Shown: positions 34,971 to 43,300 of the stretch, piece after piece
How positions within the stretch are numbered: position 1 is the first letter of the stretch
How the letters are laid out: each line of letters starts with the position of its first letter
NCBI GenBank assembly: GCA_964023205.1
Contig: OZ026850.1
Coordinates: 1,572,368-1,636,367, forward strand
Origin: Lutraria lutraria
Lineage: Eukaryota; Mollusca; Bivalvia; Venerida; Mactridae
Direction of reading: 5' to 3'
DNA: 64,000 bases
Translations under genes and position numbers: made by a program
Notes under the pieces: generated by a model
Told to the model about the DNA's origin: nothing
Database searches by the model: none
The model's input: the letters and a program-made list of their open reading frames with translations, nothing else

Positions 34971-35129
34971 ATCCAATATGACGTCACATGACGCCGCGTG
35001 AATTTATAGGATGTCCAATATGACGCCACGTGAATTTATAGGATGTCCAATGTGACGTCACATGACGTTACGGGTATTTATAGGATGTCCAATATGACGT
35101 CACATGACGTTACGTGAATTTATAGGATG
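34971..35129. repeat. 42-bp tandem repeat carrying CCAAT and TGACGTCA
   Basis: Four copies, three of 42 bp and one shortened to 32 bp. Each unit reads GTCCAATATGACGTCACATG, then a GACGTTACGTG-type block, then AATTTATAGGAT. TGACGTCA (CRE) is intact at 34979, 35053 and 35095. A CCAAT followed by a CRE in each unit is promoter-like, though a plain minisatellite is equally possible. Confidence 0.85.
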
Positions 35130-35609
35130 TCTATTAAACACAGACTGTCAAAGGAGACAAGGCATGTTGGCTGTGTCGTGCTTTTGTATGTTTATTTTAC
35201 TATATGTGTTGTATGTTGGCGATTGTCGCGACGGTTCGTTTCTGACCATTCTGTCTGTGTAGTAACACGGACATGAAAGTGACGTGTCATTCTTTACAAT
35301 CAGTACTTCTTTTGATCTCTTGACGAATAAGACATATAGCTTATTCACGTAAATCGATATTAGAACAGTCAATGAGCTTTGGACCCAGTTTAGGCAACTT
35401 AAGAGTTGATATTTCAATTGTTTGCGCAATGATTTCCTCGGGTATGCAAAACAGACTTGTTCGCCGGAACGCGAATTACTTAACACTATTTAATTTTTCT
35501 CTGATTTACCTATCACTCTTCTTAATTGGTCAATTACTAAATGCCAAAATTCTAAACCCTACAAAGGTGAAAGGCTACACTAACATAAGTGAACATTAAT
35601 TAAAGGTTG

Positions 35610-35661
35610 ATTGGATAATTGCTTCTCCCGCTATGAAGAAATTGGATAATTGCTTCTCCCG
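35610..35661 (+). repeat. 21-bp direct repeat
   Basis: The 21 bases at 35610-35630, beginning ATTGGATAATTGC and ending TTCTCCCG, are repeated exactly at 35641-35661 after a 10-bp spacer. Confidence 0.9.
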
Positions 35662-37440
35662 GCGATGAGGGCGGAGCTATGCGCGTGTTTGATGCGCGTG
35701 AAATGTTTAGAGGCATAAATCTAGCGTATTAGTGTCACTGGGAAGTAATACGAGATGTTCTATGAAAATTAGCAAAATGTTTATGACGCGTAATGTAAGA
35801 AATGAAGTTTTATTACCACGAAGGTCAACAAATGAATAACATTGGTTTTGACATCATGGGATAATCGTAAGATTTTCTAGGTTAAGAATTTCGATACACA
35901 CACAAAACTTTCTAAATACAAAGTTGAAATGAATGACAGAATTCACTGAATATCAAATGTACTTAAGGGTTAAAATCCCGGCTGTTGCAGACTTTTTTCA
36001 AGGACAGCGCTGAGAAATTGACAATAAACTTAAGACTGCAGTCAGACACAGATATTGATACAACTTAAGTAAAATTAGTACCAAGTTTGATGCGAAACCT
36101 GTAAGTTTGATATAAATTTACTCATATAGATGAACTTTTTATGCGTATTAGCTTTTTTTTTAATTAACGAACTTAATACATTAAAATGAACAAAGTTTGA
36201 GATTTAAGACGGATCTCAACCTTATTAAGAATTCGACTTTTGGTTACTGATTATGAAGTACCGTAATTGATCATATCATTTCTCAACCGGAAGTGACAGG
36301 AGTGCCTGCCTTCAAGACCACAGGTTAAGTTCAACCAATTGGGCCCATACAATCATGATATCACGAGTAAGGAATTCTTACGATGCGTCTTATACTATAG
36401 TATTTTAATACTCGTTGAAAAAAATGTGATAAAACGAATATACATACTAGTACTTTATATTTTATCGAAGTCACGTGTTACTTTTAAAGCTCATTAAATA
36501 TTAAAATCATTTTAATTTATTTCTCTGCGGTAATAAATCCTGACTTAAACGTCTACCCATATATTAATCTTTTAACAGCCCGTACGTGACGCTGGCTAAT
36601 TGACGCTGACATCTCGGTAACATTACACCCCGTCACGCCTAGCTGGGCGTTCACCGTTTTAATAGAAACCAGTTCGGCATGTCAGCCATTAATTCATGTG
36701 AATCTAAGAAAATGTTACTATTTTTGTCTCATGAAAACTAGTAAAAATTTTGTGGCGACTTGTTTGCGGTTTGGGCTAAATTCTCGCTTCCGGTTCTGAT
36801 GATGAGTCAAAATGGCGGGTAAATCGCCTAAAACGTAATTATCAACATTCGCTCGTAAATAAAAAGCAACGTTTACATATGAGTCACTTTGTTTATCATT
36901 ATCCATTACATAACTCGTAAAACATGGGGAGATATAATTCAAGCGACAGAAAATCTTGATATTAAATCTCGGATGTTACGTGTCTGAACATTATATCGAA
37001 AATTGCAAAATCGAGTAAAAGTCGAAATACAGTACATGTATACATTGACTTACTGCTTCCGGTGAAACACAAATGTACTCATTATTAGCAAAAGCCACTA
37101 TTAACTTGAGCTTAATTTGTAATGAAATGTCATTTTTCCACTATTTTCTTATTTGCCCTCTTAAATATGCATTATTGCATTTTGCCATTTCGTCGTCTGA
37201 TTCTCATAGTGCTCTGATTTTTATATCAACTAGTTCTTTTCGCCTTGCTCAACATGTTCGTGACAAGAAAATATGAATTATGACGTCATTGACGTTTTGC
37301 TACATCTCCAAGCGAAATATAAGCTTGTAAAACTTTGGGAGTGATTTTCTCAAAATTTAGAAAATGGTAGTTGAGGCGATGAAAATTGTGTTGTATGCAT
37401 GTGTTTGTGTAATATTGTAAGTTGATATAATGTACATATA

Positions 37441-37500
37441 ACTATAACGAGGGGCTCGACGCTTTTAAAAGTCAATTAATAAATATTCTGTTCTGTTCTA
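37441..37500 (+). repeat. Retroelement 3' end with (GTTCT)n tail
   Basis: GAGGGGCTCGACGCTTTTAA is followed by TTAATAAATATTCTGTTCTG and TTCTA. It shares the TTCTGTTCTG tail with the 46103 and 54483 loci but has a different body. Confidence 0.45.
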
Positions 37501-37811
37501 TAGACTTAAATAAACTTGTGCAGAAAACCCTTTAATTATCTCATCTATATTGGCTTGCTTATACAGGTTGACTGTTGTAAAGGACCTGGCCCCTTTTTTA
37601 TTGCACAATCGTGTATAGTTAACCGCAGTGTATGTTTTACGTAATTTTGTTCTCTTTTTTATTGATATTTCGCGCTATGAAATTTAAATGGTTCCCGCCG
37701 ACTCAGATGCACAAAAAATGCATTTTCACTGTGCCAAAGGCGTAGACATGTACCACTACACATGCACTTTTCTTCTGTTCAAACGTGCCAGTATATCATT
37801 CAAATAGTCTG

Positions 37812-37990
37812 CAGTCAAACCTGTGTTAGCGACCATTTCCGAATAAAGGCTACTCTGTGAATAAAGGCCATTCTTTAAAAACCCGTCATTGATTATTTAA
37901 AACAAAATGACCTCCGGATAAAGGTCACCTGTCAATAAAGGCCATATTTTGTCTTTTCCCAAGGATGGCCTTTGTTCACAGGTTTGACTG
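37812..37990 (-). repeat. Family A inverted-repeat element, reversed
   Basis: It begins AGTCAAACCTGTGTTAGCG and ends TTCACAGGTTTGACTGTA; the internal blocks are the reverse complement of the 8374 and 26088 copies. The 13-bp termini AGTCAAACCTGTG and CACAGGTTTGACT are perfect inverted repeats, making this the best copy for defining the family ends. Confidence 0.9.
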
Positions 37991-38469
37991 TATTTACGAT
38001 GGCGAACATGGTAAGATTCGTAATCTGTATTTACGTAATGCATAAAATGATTTTCAAATATGAAATAAAACACACTAATTATGAAGTAAAAATTACATTT
38101 ATTTATTCAGCACATATTCATCATGTTATACCTTTGACTAAAAAATGAGGCAAAGGGAACAGATTTTATCAAAAGATGACTTTTTTACAAACATATACAA
38201 ACAATTTATATCAACATTCATTATTTCTATTCACATATCTCAGAGTATCATACAACTGGAGTCAACTTAAAACAACTCACCAACCGTCGATTGCGTCCAA
38301 TACATTTCAAATTTCCCCTAATAGCACGCCATACTTAATTACATGCTGGTAATGTAAAGCACGGTTAAAATGAACTCATCTATTGTGAATACATGCATTA
38401 ATATAATGAAATACAATGTACTTGTTTGGGGCATAGTTATCATACTCAAAGCATGTAATGTAATGTGCT

Positions 38470-38575
38470 TAACACAGTTTAAAAACTATGACATTTGTTC
38501 ACGGTCTTTCACCGGAGTGCTCACGGAGTTTGACGGACATTCACGAACATTCACGGAGATTCACGAACAATAAAG
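38470..38575 (+). repeat. TTCACGGAGATTCACGAAC repeat block, copy 1
   Basis: Shares TCACGGTC, TTTCACCGGA, GCTCACGG and GGAGATTCACGAAC with 39821-39922. The right half is a short imperfect tandem of a TTCACG-containing unit. Confidence 0.75.
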
Positions 38576-39820
38576 GAGGTATACGAACGCCGATTTAAGC
38601 TTCTTTTACTTAAAACTAATAGATATAATGACGAATTTGTCTGGGCTTTTTCCTTTATCCGTGCTCTACTGTAATTTTCGTATCTAATAAATCATAGATC
38701 GTCCATACAAAAATAATTGTCTTACAGAGAAATATAACTGTTTGTCAGGCACCATTCTTACAATTAAACAGTAGTAACTCTGGATCCCACTGATCAATAA
38801 AATAACTTAATCCAGACAAACTTATGGGTCCGGACTTTTGATTCCATAAATATCAATATAAAACATATAAGCATATTTTATTTAAAAAATAAATAAAATA
38901 AAAACCTTCTTCCAAAAATTCTTCCAAGTCCGGACTTTTATCTGGTCCGGACAAGTCCGGTTTTAGACGTTCCATTTTACTTTACCTTTATTAAAATTAC
39001 GTACTAATTTTTGATTGGACAGTCACATGGTAGAATTTAATATATGTTAAACACTACAGCATTTGAAAGTGAAATATTTAATTGCCTATTTATAAATAAA
39101 ACATGAACAAACATATATTACTACGACTCATAGTTCGTTTTTTTAAACAAAAAATGTGAAAAAAATAGTTTTAATATATTTACAAAAACATAAATTATGC
39201 ACAAAAATATACCAATAATCGAGTGAGTGAGTTAAAGATCTTTGTACGTTAAAAATCATTCGTGCTATTATTCATCGAAGGCCACAAATACAGCCTAATA
39301 AAAACGCTATGGTGAGAAGTATTTTTTTTTTGGTGCAAGATTTGAAAAAAATCTGATACCGTTTAGATCAGCGAGTTGCATATAATGCTTTTGTGGTTTA
39401 TGTCCGATCTTGTGTATGATAAAAAAATCACGAAATTAACATAATATATTCATCATTTTCTACATTCGTCTTTTCTTTGTCATTAAAACGTTTATTGGCA
39501 ATTGTTGAAATGCGTTGCTATGGTAACAAGATAATTTCATATCAGGAATGGAGTTACCGTAAAGAATTAATATATGCTACACCTAAAAAACATGTTGAAA
39601 AGTATTGTTGAAGACAAAAATGCTGAAATCCTCAGCGAAAATGATCAGTCAAACGTCATAATCTTCTCCATAAACTGACTAATATACAAATTTATATTCA
39701 AAGATTTTATTTCATTTCTGACGTCATGTATAACGTCATAATTATCATGTTCGAAACATTAACACTTTTGTTATGCTCTTCATTTAAGAATATTTACAAA
39801 ACTAGATACATGGTCATCTA

Positions 39821-39922
39821 CTCTACACAATTTACAAACTATGGCACTTTTGTCACGGTCCTTCACCGGAACGCTCACGGAGATTCACGAACATTCACGG
39901 AGATTCACGAATATTAACGAAC
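39821..39922 (+). repeat. TTCACGGAGATTCACGAAC repeat block, copy 2
   Basis: Second copy of the 38470 block, with two tandem units of ATTCACGGAGATTCACGAA. It lies within 180 bp of the gene B stop codon, so it may be part of the gene B 3' UTR. Confidence 0.75.
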
Positions 39923-39998
39923 AAGGCACGATGTATATATATATATATTACATATTGCAATAATGCTGCTTACAGTGTATTTCTAATAACTAATTCAA

Positions 39999-40318
39999 TT
40001 ACGTTGCTACAATTCCCATATTAAGTCCGGAATTTTGACCTGTTGCGTAAAGTTGCTGAGCATGCGCACTCAAATGCTGAAAATGGTGACCGTCCTTTTC
40101 TAAACTACTGTCCCCTATTGCTTTAGGCGGTGTTAGAGTAAGAAACGAAGGAGCGTATCCATTGTGGTTTTCTTTTGGACTCTCTCTGTCTGATTTTACC
40201 GCAACCGGATATGACGTCATTTGATGCATTCTTCCTGAACCGGAAATAGCGTCATCAACTGTAGTATTTTCTCTTGGACCGTTGTTTTCGTTGCTAGGTG
40301 ACACGACTGGACGTTTAT
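39999..40318 (-). CDS. GATA456: Gene B terminal coding exon
   Basis: Acceptor TATTACAG precedes 40318. Two bases complete GAT, then 105 codons and TAA at 40001-39999. The protein begins [14 protein letters not shown] and ends [10 protein letters not shown]. It is hydrophilic, Ser/Pro/Asn rich, with [11 protein letters not shown] and a His/Gln patch ([12 protein letters not shown]). It has little in common with the gene A C-terminus beyond composition. A TTTATT (minus-strand AATAAA) at about 39708 could serve as the polyadenylation signal. Confidence 0.93.
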
Positions 40319-43300
40319 CTGTAATAAATTATGAAATAAGAATAGAATTATAGTAGAACTCAAAATATGAAGACATCGCTATTTCTCCACGAAGTAGAAA
40401 AGTGTACAACCGAGTAATTTTCAAGACGGTTTCTAAAGGACACTTATTCAAAATGATTTTACAATTTTTTAATATTTCTTATGACCATGGGACTGTACAG
40501 ATACGGTTTACAGTGCAACCTCTCCAAAGTAACACCCTTTGAGAGTAGCAAGATTATGTTGTTGTTGAGAGGTTGTTGCTCTAGAGAGGTTAAATTAATA
40601 GATTAATCATACAGTGGAAAAACCTTGCTATTGTTGCAGTGAGGGTGTTGCTCTAGAGAGGTTACACTATACTGGTAGAATAATTATTTATTTTTACCAT
40701 TTGTGTCCGACTTCCCATTGCTGGAATCTGAGTTATTTCCACCCGCAGACTTGATGTTCTTTGGCTTCCGTTTTCTAGTCTGTATCCCGTCCTTTTTCAT
40801 AGCAAGAGGTCTGTTGACCTGGAAACCAAAATAACGTGATATACTTAATAGACATACTTATTCGCGCCAAAACATTTCGTACTCAAGATGATTCTCTCCA
40901 CTATTATAATACATTTATTTTCCAATATCCAAAGTATTTACGGAATTAAAGCCATAGTGCACAAATTTCTGTACAAAAAAAACATGATAATTAGAACATT
41001 CGTAAAAAAAGTTGGATTTCGGTCACTCTATCTTTTAACATAGGGAAAGAAGGATTGTTTTAGCATTTCACTGAAAACAAAAGGCTACAATACTGAAAGG
41101 ACAAAATGTCAAAATCGCAAAATGTTTAAAATTGAGTCGGTCCCGTAACTACAATAAACTTTTATCAAAGTATGGTCCTTATCTTCATAGACGATAGTTG
41201 TACAAAGATTTCAATATGCAAAGTCAAAGCTGTGAATTAAGGCCATCCTCGGGAAAGACAAAATATGGCCTTTATTGACAAGTGGCCTTTATTGACAAGT
41301 GGCCTTTATTGACAAGTGGCCTTTATTGACAAGTGGCCTTTGTTGACAAGTGACCTTTATTGACAAGTGGCCTTTATTGACAAGTGGCCTTTATTGACAA
41401 GTGGCCTTTATTGACAAGTGGCCTTTGTTGACAAGTGGCCTTTATTGACAAGTGGCCTTTGTTGACAAGTGACCTTTATTGGCAAGTGGCCTTTGTTGAC
41501 AAGTGGCCTTTATTGACAAGTGGCCTTTTTTCGGAGGTAATTTTGCTTTAGATAATCAATGACGCTTTTTAGAAGAATGACCTTATTCACAAAGTGGCCA
41601 TTATTCGGAGGGAATTATGTTCTATTAATCAATGACAGTTTTTAAAAGAATTGCCTTTATTCACAAAGTGGTCATTATTCGGAGATGGCAACTAACACAG
41701 GTTTGAATGTACGTAATAAGGCTATTTTTACTTACCCCGTGAAGTTTGTAGTAAAGTCCACAAGCGTTACATACGGGTTCTCCTTCACTGTTACGTCGCC
41801 ATAACGTTGTTGTGGTGGTATGGCAGTTTGCACAAGCAAGCCCAACTCGTCTGGATGCGCTCTGGATGTACAAAAATAAACAACACATTAATCTTGATAT
41901 TAATTTGGTTGTATAATTCAAATACGTCAAAGAGCTCGATATAATTAAATAAGTTAAATAAGTTCTTTGCAATTTGCTTTTCGGCCATTTCGATCAGATT
42001 TGGTTTTTACTTAAACTTATTACCCCACCCACCATATGCCAAAAGGCACCACTCAACTAAATTCATCAAAGAAATAATAAAATAGCGTACTTTGCCTCTG
42101 TTTATAAACTGTCCATTGTTCACCCAGGGTCCCATGCCTGTCATATATGGGTGGGTGGGGTAAAACGACTGATAATCTGCATCACTCTAAAAATAGAAAT
42201 AAGTCATTTTAAAAGAACTGTCTGATGACTACAATCATATATTTCGACGACTTGTTCCCTGGTGACTCGTACAAATGCGTTCTGTTTGTATCCAAGAAAG
42301 GTACCAGTTATATAGTTATAGATGTCCTGAAAATGGAATTCCCAGTCTAATGAGTAAATTGCGCATGCGTCGACCCGATTGACATTTTTTCACAAAAATA
42401 TTAATTACTCAAAAACTATAAGTCAAATACAGACAACATTATTCTCAATATTCAATTAATTCGTCTGTAGATTTGTAAAACTGTAATGATAAGCTGACTA
42501 GGCCATGTTTTATTTTTGTACTGTGAAAATTCCAAAACATTTCTTTCCTGTTATCTGATTCTCCTTGAGTGACACGAACGTTCCTGAATTTTAGTAAAAC
42601 AAATTGACAACGAATTTCACTAATACGTTACTCAATTTTGCTTTTAAATCCGAATCTAAATGTATAAACGAAATACATTTATCAGATCTAGATAAAATGA
42701 ATGATAATTCAACTAATTTGAATATTGAGTACAAGCCAAGTTTTCCGGGACTAAAGCAATTAATTTCAGCCCAAACTGCACACATTTTAGTTGGTGAACT
42801 GTATCGAACTTAAATGAAATTAAACGTAACTTGAAGAACCACGCAAGTTTGCTAATTTATTAAGTAATCCCGGAACGCACGAAGCTTTAATGTTTCGCAA
42901 CCATTGTAATGTTCGTATTTAAAGCATTTTTATGTAAAAACTTTTCAGACCAATATCTATGGTGTACAGGTATTAGCATCAGAATCAAAGTCAACTTCAA
43001 TAGCAACATTGTCATCAGCATCATCATCATCATCATCACAAATATTGTCATCTTTGTCATTTACATTTTTACCAAAAGCAGCAGTATAATCATGAATACC
43101 ACTATTAACATCATCAATATCACCATCAATATCACCATTAGCATCATCAATATCACCATCAATATCACCATTAGCATCAACAATATCATTACAAGCATCA
43201 TCAATATTGTAATAATTAAAACCCTTATCATCAATAAGATCATCAAAATCACTATCACTATTTACATTGCCATCATCATCATCATCGGCATGATCACCAA

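Larger units (their letters stand above)
13514..39998. other. Intergenic region between the convergent GATA genes
   Basis: About 26.5 kb without a recognisable protein gene. The first 1-2 kb after 13513 probably includes the gene A 3' UTR; AATAAA motifs occur at about 15162 and 15230. The region contains the family A, B, D, F and SINE copies listed separately, a 200-N gap, tandem repeats at 16.4, 26.6, 28.6 and 35.0 kb, and GATA-motif clusters at 21.2 and 28.1 kb. Stretches 18.1-19.2, 22.6-23.4, 23.6-25.0, 29.3-31.5 and 35.7-37.4 kb are plain AT-rich DNA in which I see nothing specific. Confidence 0.7.

Noticed and set aside
35148..35486. 112-residue open frame on the minus strand and similar ones at 33018 and 10712
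   Set aside because: No family resemblance and no supporting gene structure; treated as chance frames.
41266..41520. CRISPR-like regular repeat array
   Set aside because: The 17-bp units are directly adjacent with no spacers, lie inside a transposable element, and the genome is eukaryotic.
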